Assembly (NCBI GenBank): GCA_017794925.1
Contig: CP051238.1
Span: 3,276,346 to 3,340,345 of the forward strand
Length of the DNA stretch: 64,000 nucleotides
Reading direction: 5' to 3'
Source of the DNA: Aestuariibacter sp.
GTDB lineage: Bacteria; Pseudomonadota; Gammaproteobacteria; Enterobacterales; Alteromonadaceae
Each line of letters begins with the position of its first letter. Within the stretch, counting starts at the first letter, position 1. The notes below the pieces were generated by a model, which did not search any database, was not told the DNA's origin, and saw nothing but the letters and a program-made list of their open reading frames with translations. Positions 8,835 through 17,174 of the stretch are shown in pieces. The translations under genes and the position numbers were made by a program.

Positions 8835-9077
8835 TTAGTACTCCCACCAACACTCCTGCCACCACGACAAAAACTCTTCAAAATCAATGAAGCCATCATC
8901 GTTGGTATCAATCAGTTTGAAGCCTTCTTCCACATGACTGGCCTTGGTTTTAGGCGAAATCACGGTAAGTAATTCAATGAATTCTTTCATATCGATTTGG
9001 CCGTTACCATCACGATCGAAAAAACTAAAATCTTTTTGAATTTCGGCGACTTTTTCGGGTGTTAATTCAGTAGACAC
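8835..9077 (-). CDS. small two-EF-hand calcium-binding protein
   Basis: 80-residue acidic protein, all of it one calmodulin-like EF-hand pair. Two complete 12-residue loops are visible: Asp21-Glu32 (D-x-D-x-N-G start) and Asp57-Glu68 (D-x-N-D-D-G start), each with glycine at position 6 and glutamate at position 12, so both should bind Ca2+. The C-terminal tail is tryptophan-rich (SWWQECWWEY), perhaps a hydrophobic contact. There is no signal peptide, so it is probably cytoplasmic. It starts with GTG. It sits alone between a terminator and trhO. Function unknown; a Ca2+ buffer or sensor is inference. Confidence 0.85.
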   Translation of the reverse strand: MSTELTPEKVAEIQKDFSFFDRDGNGQIDMKEFIELLTVISPKTKASHVEEGFKLIDTNDDGFIDFEEFLSWWQECWWEY

Positions 9078-9144
9078 TGCCTTTCCCTTCTGTTTTTCCC
9101 AATGCGGGCAGTGTAACCCTACCCATCCTGATTGTCTATGCTAA

Positions 9145-10134
9145 CTACTTATCTTGCGCCTGCAAAGCACGGGCACGCTGTTCTTCCGCTTTGGCTTTAC
9201 GACGCGCTTCCATAACATCACGAGCTTCTGTGCCCACATGCTCTTCGTTGCGCGCACGTGCCAGGTTGATTTGCTTTTCGCGCTCACGGAAACGGGCAAT
9301 CTGCTCTTCCGTATGCGTTCCATAGCACTGCGGGCAACTTACGCCCTGCTCGTATTTGTCACTGGCCTTGTCTTCATCCGTGATTGGTAAGCGACACGCG
9401 TAACACTGGTCGTATTCACTTTTTTCAAGATCGTGGTTTACCGCTACGCGGTTATCAAACACGAAGCAATCGCCTTTCCACAAGGTATCGTCTTTTGGCA
9501 CATCTTCCAGGTATTGCAAAATACCGCCTTCAAGGTGATACACTTCCTCGAAACCTTGCTCTTTTAAGTATGCAGTGGATTTTTCACAGCGAATACCACC
9601 GGTGCAAAACATGGCGACTTTCTTGTTCTTTTTCGGATCCAGATTGTTCTTCACATACTCCGGGAATTCACGAAATGTCTTAGTGTTCGGGTTTACCGCA
9701 TATTCGAAAGTGCCGATTTCGATTTCATAGTCGTTCCGCGTATCAATTAGCAACACATCAGGGTCGCTGATCAGCGCGTTCCAGTCTTTCGGCTTAACAT
9801 AGGTACCAACCGTTTTACGTGGATCTATGCCTTCCACACCCATGGTCACGATTTCTTTTTTAAGTTTTACTTTTGTGCGGTAAAACGGTTGGTTGTCGTG
9901 ATAAGACAGTTTGAAAGAAATGGGATTTAAGCGTTCATCGCTATTCAGCCACGCTAGCAAGGCATCAATGCCTTCCTGTGTACCAGAAACTGTGCCGTTG
10001 ATCCCTTCACTGGCAAGCAGCAAGGTACCTTTAATGCCATTTGATTCCATGGCTTCCAGTAACGGTTGGCGAATAGCTTTATAATCTTCAAGCGCCACAA
10101 ATTTGTATAGCGCGCATACAACAAATTGATTCAT
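9145..10134 (-). CDS. trhO: tRNA uridine(34) hydroxylase (rhodanese-domain YceA)
   Basis: 329-residue rhodanese-family enzyme. TrhO hydroxylates U34 of certain tRNAs to 5-hydroxyuridine, the first step to cmo5U/mcmo5U. An N-terminal ferredoxin-like part (1-100; [16 protein letters not shown]) precedes a rhodanese domain (about 118-215) with catalytic Cys177 in [12 protein letters not shown] zinc-type CxxC pair (YACR and CPQC, about 245-270) and a charged tail follow. Length and motif order match YceA/TrhO. CmoM, acting later in the same cmo5U pathway, is also in this window (39152-39883) but not linked. The gene appears monocistronic. The start ATG at 10134 begins [12 protein letters not shown], typical of the family. 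Confidence 0.93.
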   Translation of the reverse strand: MNQFVVCALYKFVALEDYKAIRQPLLEAMESNGIKGTLLLASEGINGTVSGTQEGIDALLAWLNSDERLNPISFKLSYHDNQPFYRTKVKLKKEIVTMGVEGIDPRKTVGTYVKPKDWNALISDPDVLLIDTRNDYEIEIGTFEYAVNPNTKTFREFPEYVKNNLDPKKNKKVAMFCTGGIRCEKSTAYLKEQGFEEVYHLEGGILQYLEDVPKDDTLWKGDCFVFDNRVAVNHDLEKSEYDQCYACRLPITDEDKASDKYEQGVSCPQCYGTHTEEQIARFREREKQINLARARNEEHVGTEARDVMEARRKAKAEEQRARALQAQDK

Positions 10135-10217
10135 GTTTTAACCTTTGCGAATTGGAACGTAAAACCAGAGCAAAAATGCGGCGCGGAGAATAGCAAAAAT
10201 CCCTACAAGTTTAAAGG

Positions 10218-10757
10218 TTATGCCGGCTTTGTTTTTGCATTGGCAGATACGTGACCGGCATGAGCGTCAATATGTGCCTTAAGATCCTTGCGTAAACCCA
10301 GCGCAAAGCACCATTCAGCCATTACAAACAGCGGCCCAATCACTAACCCAACAAGATCATCAACAAAAGCCGGTTTTTTGCCCTCGTAGTAGTGCCCAAT
10401 AAACTGTAATACCCAGCCAAATACAAATGTGCCTATCGATATACTCAACCAAATACTGGTTGTGTAGCTGGCAACCTGATTCGCTGCAAACAGCAATAAC
10501 CCAGTGAAAATTGCCATTGTCACTCCCAGCCTGCCGTCCAGTTTTAAATAAAATAACGTAGCCGCAATCCAAATGAAGATGGCGGGGCTCAGCGTGATGA
10601 TCTGTGATGCCATCAATGATACCTGCCACTGAGGTAAGCTGGTAAGCGCCAGCACGGCAAATACAATGAGTGGAATACCCGCAAAATGAGTCAGTATATT
10701 TCGCTGGTCACGATGGTACATCGCATATTGGGTAAGATGTTGTTCTAACGTTTTCAT
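10218..10757 (-). CDS. Mpo1-like (DUF962) membrane protein
   Basis: About 179 residues with four predicted membrane helices and the DUF962/Mpo1 signatures: H-R-D-Q-R-N-x-L-x-H-F-x-G-I-P near the N-terminus and QFIGHYYEGKKPAF near residue 130. Yeast Mpo1 is an Fe2+-dependent dioxygenase that shortens 2-hydroxy fatty acids; whether bacterial members do this is not established. The start is placed at the ATG beginning MKTLEQHL (AGG about 9 bases upstream); an upstream in-frame ATG at 10781 has no ribosome site. A second, divergent member lies at 21136-21627. The downstream neighbour is trhO, 83 bp away. Confidence 0.78.
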   Translation of the reverse strand: MKTLEQHLTQYAMYHRDQRNILTHFAGIPLIVFAVLALTSLPQWQVSLMASQIITLSPAIFIWIAATLFYLKLDGRLGVTMAIFTGLLLFAANQVASYTTSIWLSISIGTFVFGWVLQFIGHYYEGKKPAFVDDLVGLVIGPLFVMAEWCFALGLRKDLKAHIDAHAGHVSANAKTKPA

Positions 10758-10843
10758 ACTGAATGCCTGTGTTATTAACATTGTTTTTACACGCTAACAG
10801 GGGCAAACACTCAACACTGTCACCCTGATGACAATTCAGCAGA

Positions 10844-11548
10844 TTAATCGTTAATTTGTGCACACACTTTGAGTTTACTATTGGAAAGAATGGTGATTTT
10901 ACCGTAGCTCACGGCAATAACGCCCTGGGACGCCAGTAACTTTAAATGTTGGTTGGTCTTCTGACGTGAAAGGGACAGCAATTTTCCAAATTGTTCTTGC
11001 CCCATATTAATCTCAGTGTGCGTTGACTCAGATGGTGACCTGAGCACAAATTCATATAATTTCCGGGCTACGCGAACAGCAGTCCGAGGTTGACTGCGAT
11101 CTTCAATACTTTGAAACAGCATCCTGACCTTTGCGGTAAGTAGCTGACCAAAAAGCGGCCACCACTGGGCGTCGGATGCCAGCAGTCCATTCAGTTTCTC
11201 AGCAGGTACATGTAATAGCCGGCATGGTTCACTGGCCAGTACATCATGGGTTCTGGGTTCTTTATCGAATAGCGCTATCTCACCAAACCACTCACCGGGC
11301 TTTATTACAGTCAACCCCACTTCATTACCATCATTGTCCAACCCGCTGATCCATAATGCCCCCTCCAATAACACAAAGATGCCGTTGAATGTGTCACCGC
11401 GATGAAATAAGTATTCTCGTGCCAGTAACTTAACTGGCCTACACACAGAAAGCAGCGCCTGTTGACGAGGTTCATCGAGTAAAGAAAACCACACTGACTG
11501 TGTTAATTCGGAGTATGGAATGCCGGATTGTAATGCGCTTACAGACAT
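10844..11548 (-). CDS. Crp/Fnr-family transcriptional regulator
   Basis: 234 residues: N-terminal cyclic-nucleotide-binding beta-barrel (about 20-135) and C-terminal winged helix-turn-helix (about 160-225; FGKLLSLSRQKTNQHLKLLASQG). The phosphate-binding cassette GEWFGEIALFDKEPRTHDV keeps the glycine, glutamate and the Arg-Thr pair needed for a cyclic nucleotide. No cysteine cluster is seen, so it is not an FNR-type oxygen sensor. It is transcribed toward the Mpo1-like gene, 86 bp away, which may or may not be in the same unit. Targets are unknown. The canonical CRP is about 210 residues; this longer, divergent protein is unlikely to be CRP itself. Confidence 0.85.
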   Translation of the reverse strand: MSVSALQSGIPYSELTQSVWFSLLDEPRQQALLSVCRPVKLLAREYLFHRGDTFNGIFVLLEGALWISGLDNDGNEVGLTVIKPGEWFGEIALFDKEPRTHDVLASEPCRLLHVPAEKLNGLLASDAQWWPLFGQLLTAKVRMLFQSIEDRSQPRTAVRVARKLYEFVLRSPSESTHTEINMGQEQFGKLLSLSRQKTNQHLKLLASQGVIAVSYGKITILSNSKLKVCAQIND

Positions 11549-11628
11549 AAAAAGCGTTAAGAGCTACGAAGATAATTGAGCGGTATCATGCCAACCAGGG
11601 CTTTTAAAGTACAGCGAAGGACATGTAT

Positions 11629-12129
11629 TTACTGGATTAACTGTTGAGAGGCTGGAATGGTATCCGCCAGTAAAGTGGGATTGTCCTCAGCGTCCATCAC
11701 CAACGATGCCTGTGTATCTTTTAACAGTTGTAATTGGGTTCCGTATGCACAGTTTATTTTAACATCAACCGGTAATTGCTTTGGGTTGTCGGTGAAATTC
11801 AGGGGATCAGGATGCATAGACTGCCAGAACCGGATAGCCTGTGTACTGGGTGCCTTGCTTACGGCCTGTTGCCAGCGCAAATAGGTGTCGAGTGTTTCAT
11901 CAGAGCATGCTGTTGCGGGCCGACGATAGTGATTCAGGCGTTGTGGGAAATTATCATCTGTAACGGGCGGTTCATGCTGCCAGTTAACGATTTCAGGCCG
12001 ACCACCATCGAAGAGTGACAGGTACAGTTTAAACGCATCAGCATTGCTGTGAAGCGCTACGTTTAACGTAGACTCCCGCCGAGCGCGTTGCGTAATTTCT
12101 GTTACCTGTGTGGCAGCTTGTGTTTGCAA
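11629..12129 (-). CDS. conserved hypothetical protein, possibly VC2046/SO_2500 type
   Basis: 166 residues with no signal peptide or membrane segment. The N-terminal part (RARRESTLNVALHSNADAF) is followed by a tryptophan/proline-containing middle. Size and general character recall the gammaproteobacterial VC2046/SO_2500 family, but I cannot confirm this by eye. It starts with TTG (12127-12129) and no strong ribosome site is visible, so the start is uncertain. It is divergent from the receiver-TPR gene, with 93 bp between them. No function is proposed. Confidence 0.65.
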   Translation of the reverse strand: MQTQAATQVTEITQRARRESTLNVALHSNADAFKLYLSLFDGGRPEIVNWQHEPPVTDDNFPQRLNHYRRPATACSDETLDTYLRWQQAVSKAPSTQAIRFWQSMHPDPLNFTDNPKQLPVDVKINCAYGTQLQLLKDTQASLVMDAEDNPTLLADTIPASQQLIQ

Positions 12130-12222
12130 AATGATTCTTATGTATTAAAGACTTACTAGCGTAATCGGCAAATAAACATTATTCTTTAGTCTATTATTTG
12201 TTTTAACGTTCGGGAGCGGCTG

Positions 12223-13872
12223 GTGGGGGTACCTTATAAGGACGTAACCATCCTTGTTGTTGAAGATCAGCGCCCTTTTCTGGTGTTGCTAAAAGGTTTA
12301 CTGACTAACCTTGGCGCCAAAGATGTCATGATGGCCACACAGGCCGATCAAGCTTTAAAGTACTGCAGAAATCACAAAGTCGATATTGTGGTGTGCGATC
12401 TGCATTTAGGCTCAAACAAGAAAAATGGCTATGAGCTCTATCAGGAGCTCATGCATCGAAAGTTATTGGCACCTACTGCCGTTTATCTTCTCATTAGTGC
12501 TGACGCCGCCCGTCCCGTTGTACTGGGGTCGTTGGAACACAACCCTCACGATTACCTGTTAAAGCCGTTTTCTCAGGCCCAGCTAAAAAACCGTCTGAAC
12601 AAAGCCTGGAAGAAAAACCACTTTTTTCACGATGTGTACAATGCCTTGTCTGATGAACAGTATTCCGTAGCACAAACGTTGCTGGAAACCATGGACGTGC
12701 CGGCAGTGTATTATCGGGAGTGCGTTCACCTGAAAGTGGAAGCTTACTGGGCACAACGCAATTACAGTGGTGCGATAAAACTGTTGCAATCTGAAACTGC
12801 ACTATTGCCATCCCAATGGGCGCAATTAGCGTTAGGTAAATCCTACCTCGCCAAGCGTGAATTTCAGTTAGCCATTAAGTGCGCAGCAAAAGTGCTCGAA
12901 CTTAACCGGTATGACCCCGATGCCCATGACATTATCGCCCAGGCCAAAAGCGCACTTAACTTCCCCGAAGAAGCAATGGAAAACATGCGGCTGGCACTCA
13001 AATATTCGCCCTTCTCGCTGGCAAGGCAGCAGCTCGCCAGTCAGATTGCATTACAGAATGGTGATTATCCTTTGTTGGTAGAATCTTCATTAGCCACGTG
13101 GCAGCTGTCAAAAAACACGATATTCAAGCGAATAAGTTATTGGTGCAATCACATTGGCTTTTTGTTGGATGCAGCAGAAGCGGCAGAGAATAAGACCCAA
13201 CGCCATCGTTATCAGCAGGAAGCCTTATTACAGGTGCAGAGGGGGCGTCATGATGAAGCTATTTTGCGTTTGGATGAACCTTTTGATATAGATATTTTTA
13301 CCGATATAGTGAGTGCAAGAGTGGATGTCATCGACGGCAAGCTTATTGATGCGAAAAAGGCCATCATGGCCAGTCAAATCAGCATTGAATCCCGCTTTAC
13401 CGAATACCCAGCCTCACTCGCGCCGAGCAGCATTCAAACATTATTAGATTTAGGCGAGTTTGAAGAAGTCCGTCGGGTACTGGATACCCTGAAAAAAGAG
13501 CAAACTGAGCTTGATCACGGCACACGCAAACTCATATCCCGCTTTAGTGAGGAAGCAAAATACGGTGAAGACAAATACACCCATATCAACCGTCGGGGGA
13601 TTCAGCTTTACCAGGAAGAAAAGTACGCGGAGGCCAAAGAGGCGTTTACCGCAGCGTTAGGCCTTTCTCCTGTGAATACGGGTATTGCACTAAACCTGCT
13701 TCAGTGTCAGGTAAAATTATTTGCGCAGGATACCAAGCTCGACCCTATACTGGTAAAAGAAGCCAGACAGGTTTATAAAATAGTTAACAACGCGCCCATG
13801 CGTGAGCAACATCAGTCTAAATTCGAAAATTTACAAGACGAACTGATTCGATTGGGTGTAACAACCCGGTAG
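12223..13872 (+). CDS. response regulator with receiver domain and TPR output
   Basis: 549 residues. A CheY-like receiver occupies residues 8-125: acidic pair Glu14-Asp15, phosphoacceptor Asp59 in VVCDLHLG, Ser in LLISAD and Lys in LLKPF are all present, so it should be phosphorylatable. The rest is a helical repeat region with TPR-like units (for example LALGKSYLAKREFQLAIKCA and RRGIQLYQEEKYAEAKEAF), suggesting protein-protein output rather than DNA binding. It starts at GTG 12223, preceded by GGGAG (12212-12216). No histidine kinase is adjacent. A paralogue of the same size and layout is at 35468-37120. A small lipoprotein follows 40 bp downstream. Confidence 0.85.
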   Translation: MGVPYKDVTILVVEDQRPFLVLLKGLLTNLGAKDVMMATQADQALKYCRNHKVDIVVCDLHLGSNKKNGYELYQELMHRKLLAPTAVYLLISADAARPVVLGSLEHNPHDYLLKPFSQAQLKNRLNKAWKKNHFFHDVYNALSDEQYSVAQTLLETMDVPAVYYRECVHLKVEAYWAQRNYSGAIKLLQSETALLPSQWAQLALGKSYLAKREFQLAIKCAAKVLELNRYDPDAHDIIAQAKSALNFPEEAMENMRLALKYSPFSLARQQLASQIALQNGDYPLLVESSLATWQLSKNTIFKRISYWCNHIGFLLDAAEAAENKTQRHRYQQEALLQVQRGRHDEAILRLDEPFDIDIFTDIVSARVDVIDGKLIDAKKAIMASQISIESRFTEYPASLAPSSIQTLLDLGEFEEVRRVLDTLKKEQTELDHGTRKLISRFSEEAKYGEDKYTHINRRGIQLYQEEKYAEAKEAFTAALGLSPVNTGIALNLLQCQVKLFAQDTKLDPILVKEARQVYKIVNNAPMREQHQSKFENLQDELIRLGVTTR

Positions 13873-13912
13873 CTCAGTTCCTTCAAATGAGTGTCGTAAG
13901 GAAGGATATCCT

Positions 13913-14218
13913 ATGCATCGCAAAGCGCTACAAATTACATTGGCCGCCGTTACCCCATGTCTGTTAAGCGCATGCGCTTCACAAAGTAACTTATGTGAAG
14001 ACATCATGGAAGTAAAAGCACAAGAGCAACAATGCCTGGTACTGGAAAAAGCCATGCGCAATCCGAAAAACCCTCAGATGGCATTAACCGCGCGTCAGCG
14101 ATTTGAAAATGAGTGTGAGAATTTTCGGTACTACCGGGACGAGTACGACACCATTTGTAAAAAAGGCGAACAGCCCATTGGCCAACCTGGCGTTAAAGGC
14201 GAAGAAAACGGCAACTAG
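13913..14218 (+). CDS. small predicted lipoprotein
   Basis: 101 residues. The signal peptide ends in a lipobox LLSAC (Cys at about residue 21), so the product is probably lipidated and, lacking Asp at +2, sent to the outer membrane. The mature part is short and hydrophilic with four further cysteines, and ends in a glycine-rich tail. The ribosome site AAGGA is 9-10 bp before the ATG. It follows the receiver-TPR gene by 40 bp and could be co-transcribed. Its TAG shares the CTAG at 14215-14218 with the convergent DMT transporter stop. Function unknown. Confidence 0.75.
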   Translation: MHRKALQITLAAVTPCLLSACASQSNLCEDIMEVKAQEQQCLVLEKAMRNPKNPQMALTARQRFENECENFRYYRDEYDTICKKGEQPIGQPGVKGEENGN

Positions 14219-15138
14219 GCCGTTTTACGCGAGCGGCCTAACGCCGCCATTACTGAGCCGCAGATCACCATCCCTGCCCCTATAATGGCCACCAGACTCA
14301 ATGGGGGTTGTTCAAACGTATGGGGGTAAAGGGCGTCTGCAACAGCCATGGAAATAAACGTAAATACTGGCGCGGTGGCAATCACTGCACTCACTCTGGA
14401 GGCAGACCATACCCGCATAGCTTCGGTAAACGCACCATAAGCAACAAGCGTATTGGCACAACAAAATGCCAAAGCCCAGCCTTGCACCGCGTTCATATTG
14501 GATATCGTGGCTAAATCACAAAACGGCAACAGCATGAGCCCGCCAAGCACATAAATAAACAAAGTAAGTTGCATAGCAGACATGGTTTTCATGATCGACT
14601 TCTGACATAAAGCGTAGCCTGCCCAGGTCACCGCAGCAATCACAATACACACGATCCCCATAACGTCTTCGCTTTCGGAAGCCAAAATTTGTGGTAAACG
14701 CTGATTAAAAAATAGTGTCAGACCGACGAGCAAACACACGGCCCCCCATCCTTGCAGACGACTGAATTGCTCCCGGAAAATCCAGATGCCGCCCATCATT
14801 AACGCAAATGGCGCAATCTGCATAAGTACCTGTACACTGCCTGGACTCAGGTATTTAAGCCCCATGACATTGAAGACGTAATTTACAACCAGCATGACCG
14901 TAGATCCTACGGCCAGTTGCAATACCGCTTTGGGATAGCGCGAAATTTTAGGTAAACCGCCCCGTGAGGCAAGCCACAAACCGACGACAATAGCAGCAGC
15001 GAAAAAGCGATACAGGGTAATAGTGGGACTGTCCATCACCTGCAAACACACCATTAAAAACAGCGGCAGGATACCCCACAACACAGCGGTAATCAGGGCC
15101 AGTGAAAAGCCTAACACTGGCCGGTAGGTTGCTTCCAC
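14215..15138 (-). CDS. EamA/DMT-superfamily transporter
   Basis: 307 residues with ten predicted membrane helices in two EamA halves (about 10-140 and 155-295), the drug/metabolite transporter fold. Members export amino acids, nucleotides or other small metabolites from the cytoplasm; substrate cannot be read here. The start is a GTG that abuts the stop of the upstream lipoprotein gene (TAG then GTG), so translation is probably coupled to it. The stop overlaps the convergent lipoprotein stop at 14215-14218. Confidence 0.85.
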   Translation of the reverse strand: MEATYRPVLGFSLALITAVLWGILPLFLMVCLQVMDSPTITLYRFFAAAIVVGLWLASRGGLPKISRYPKAVLQLAVGSTVMLVVNYVFNVMGLKYLSPGSVQVLMQIAPFALMMGGIWIFREQFSRLQGWGAVCLLVGLTLFFNQRLPQILASESEDVMGIVCIVIAAVTWAGYALCQKSIMKTMSAMQLTLFIYVLGGLMLLPFCDLATISNMNAVQGWALAFCCANTLVAYGAFTEAMRVWSASRVSAVIATAPVFTFISMAVADALYPHTFEQPPLSLVAIIGAGMVICGSVMAALGRSRKTA

Positions 15139-15987
15139 CTAGTCATTTCTCATCAAGTATTCAAAGTCCTCAATCATATCGTCAATCTTATTGATAAGCT
15201 TGTTTTTTTGCTTATCTGACAAGGTATAAAACAATTGTTCCAACATACGCCCGTACAACTGGGTATTTTGTAATCTGAGTTCCTGGTAATCCGTGCTTCT
15301 GAAGTCATCAGGGTGTGTGAGTAATGCAACAAAATCAGCTTCAAAATCAGGATTGCTTTGTCGCTTATCAATCAATGCACGCGCCGCGGTCTGAAAATCC
15401 TTCCGATAACTCAGCCATAGCGCTCGCGTACTGTGAAAATCCGGCGCGTATTGACTGATGATGGCTTTTTGTTGCTTGGATAATCTGCCTACAAAATCAC
15501 TGATCCCCTCTTCAATTTCCTCAACACGGGCTTCTGTGGCTTCTTCCTCTGACTTGCCTTCCGCTTCAGCTAGCTTTTCTGCTATCTCTTCGTTTTCTTC
15601 TGACAGCTCGTCGAACAAAGAGATAACCTGTTCGTCAGTCAGTTGCGCGGCCAAACCGGCCAGCTCGGGGCTCACATGGTCACGTAATCGCTCCCAGTGC
15701 TGACGGCTTTTCCACAAGTGATCGGAAATACTCTGGGCGGTCAGACTTTCTTTTTGAATGTCTGTTCTGAGCGTTTTCAGATGTACAACATACTTTGCTA
15801 GCTCTTCATTGCGATGCCAGTCCATCCAGTTTGCAAAATGTTTGTCGAACACGGTTTCTTGCTTGTCACTCAGGTCGACATAATCGTCCACATACCAATG
15901 AATCAACCAGTCCAGGTTGTTATAGGTAAATTTTGTAGAGCACCCCGCCAACAGCAGGAACCCGAAAAGCAGTATCAGTTTTTTCAC
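15139..15987 (-). CDS. DUF6279-type lipoprotein
   Basis: 282 residues. The signal peptide ends in lipobox LLAGC (Cys16). The mature protein is strongly helical and acidic, with a glutamate-rich coiled-coil stretch (about 135-165; EELSEENEEIAEKLAEAEG-like). The YNNLDWLIHWYVDDYVDLS segment right after the lipid anchor is the hallmark of the DUF6279 family of gammaproteobacterial lipoproteins. Biochemical role unknown; probably periplasmic, anchored to the outer membrane. It is followed without gap by the DMT transporter, suggesting one operon, and is divergent from pfkA. Confidence 0.8.
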   Translation of the reverse strand: MKKLILLFGFLLLAGCSTKFTYNNLDWLIHWYVDDYVDLSDKQETVFDKHFANWMDWHRNEELAKYVVHLKTLRTDIQKESLTAQSISDHLWKSRQHWERLRDHVSPELAGLAAQLTDEQVISLFDELSEENEEIAEKLAEAEGKSEEEATEARVEEIEEGISDFVGRLSKQQKAIISQYAPDFHSTRALWLSYRKDFQTAARALIDKRQSNPDFEADFVALLTHPDDFRSTDYQELRLQNTQLYGRMLEQLFYTLSDKQKNKLINKIDDMIEDFEYLMRND

Positions 15988-16044
15988 AATGACATCCTGT
16001 AAATACCAATTACGTGATAAACACTTGGCTTAGCTCAATATTCC

Positions 16045-16062
16045 TGACACGATAATGTGTCA
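16045..16062. promoter_or_regulatory. inverted repeat in the pfkA promoter region
   Basis: TGACAC, six bases, GTGTCA: a perfect 6-bp dyad 87 bp before the pfkA ATG. It overlaps a possible -35 (CTGACA, 16044-16049) that lies 18 bp from TATACG (16068-16073). A repressor or activator site for glycolytic control is plausible. The same region also serves the divergent lipoprotein gene. Confidence 0.4.
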
Positions 16063-16148
16063 TATACTATACGCATACGACCAGCAAACGGAACAATGAT
16101 TCCGTAACATTGCGTTGTCGCTTTGTTTCAAATTGTTAAGGACGCACA

Positions 16149-17156
16149 ATGACCAGTAAACGCATAGCTGTTTTGACCTCCGGTGGCGACGCGCCCGGAA
16201 TGAATGCCTGTATTCGCGCCATTGTGGTGGCGTGTGAGGGCGCAGGTCATACTATTATCGGTTACGAACATGGCTACAACGGACTGCTCGAACAGAACTG
16301 GCGACAGTTAGACAGCAAGAAAGTCCACAACATCATTCAGCGTGGCGGGACTATATTGCGAAGCGCACGATGTCAGGCGTTTAAACAGGATGAATCCGGA
16401 GAACTCGCTGCCACGCATTTGGATGAGCTTGCGATTGATGCGCTTATCGTCATTGGTGGCGACGGCTCGTTTCGCGGTGCGGTGCATCTGAGTAGATTCT
16501 GGAAAGGCCAGGTCATTGGGCTGCCGGGCACTATCGATAACGATATTTACGGGTGTGACGCCACAATAGGCTATTACACCGCTATTGATACTGCGGTGTC
16601 GTCCATCGACAAAGTCCGGGATACCGCCGATGCGTTTGAAAGAATATTTTTGGTCGAGGTCATGGGCCGACACGCAGGGTTTCTGGGCGCCAGTGCCGCC
16701 GTTGCAGGCGCCGCGAATTATGTCATTCTGCCAGAAATGTTTACCGACGCAGATTCGGTGCTCAACGACATTCAGCACCAGGTCGCTATTCACCGACAGC
16801 GATACGGTCACGAGAGCTACATTATTGTGCTGACCGAAAACCTTTGGCCTTCTGGTATTAATGCATTGGCAGAATCATTAGAAGCGCTGACCGACGGCGA
16901 AGTAAGACCGGTAATATTAGGTCATGTTCAGCGTGGTGGTTCCCCGGTCAGTCAGGACCGTATTCTGGCTACCACTCTGGGAGTGCAAGCAGTTCGCAGC
17001 ATTGAGCAAGGTAAACACGGGATCATGGTGGCTACTGAGCACGGCAACATGGTAGAAGTCGCGCTCAAAGACACATGGCAGCATAAAAAAGAACTGGGTA
17101 ATACCCTTACCCATTGCATGCTCACCATGCTCAACGAACGACATCACTGGCCTTAA
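16149..17156 (+). CDS. pfkA: ATP-dependent 6-phosphofructokinase
   Basis: 335 residues. Phosphorylates fructose 6-phosphate to fructose 1,6-bisphosphate in glycolysis. Motifs: SGGDAPGMNACIR (nucleotide loop, residues 11-23), GGDGSFRGA near 103, PGTIDND near 125 with the catalytic aspartate, and GRHAGFLG. Glycine in GGDGS and in PGTIDND marks the ATP-using rather than the pyrophosphate-using type (which have GGDD and PKTIDND). The ribosome site AAGGA is 6 bp before the ATG. It is convergent with the GH10 xylanase, 18 bp apart with no evident terminator. A dyad in the promoter suggests specific control. Confidence 0.93.
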   Translation: MTSKRIAVLTSGGDAPGMNACIRAIVVACEGAGHTIIGYEHGYNGLLEQNWRQLDSKKVHNIIQRGGTILRSARCQAFKQDESGELAATHLDELAIDALIVIGGDGSFRGAVHLSRFWKGQVIGLPGTIDNDIYGCDATIGYYTAIDTAVSSIDKVRDTADAFERIFLVEVMGRHAGFLGASAAVAGAANYVILPEMFTDADSVLNDIQHQVAIHRQRYGHESYIIVLTENLWPSGINALAESLEALTDGEVRPVILGHVQRGGSPVSQDRILATTLGVQAVRSIEQGKHGIMVATEHGNMVEVALKDTWQHKKELGNTLTHCMLTMLNERHHWP

Positions 17157-17174
17157 TACCATGAATAGCCAGCA

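Noticed and set aside
9154..9683. Plus-strand frames opposite trhO
   Set aside because: They are shadows of a strongly conserved minus-strand gene and lack ribosome sites.
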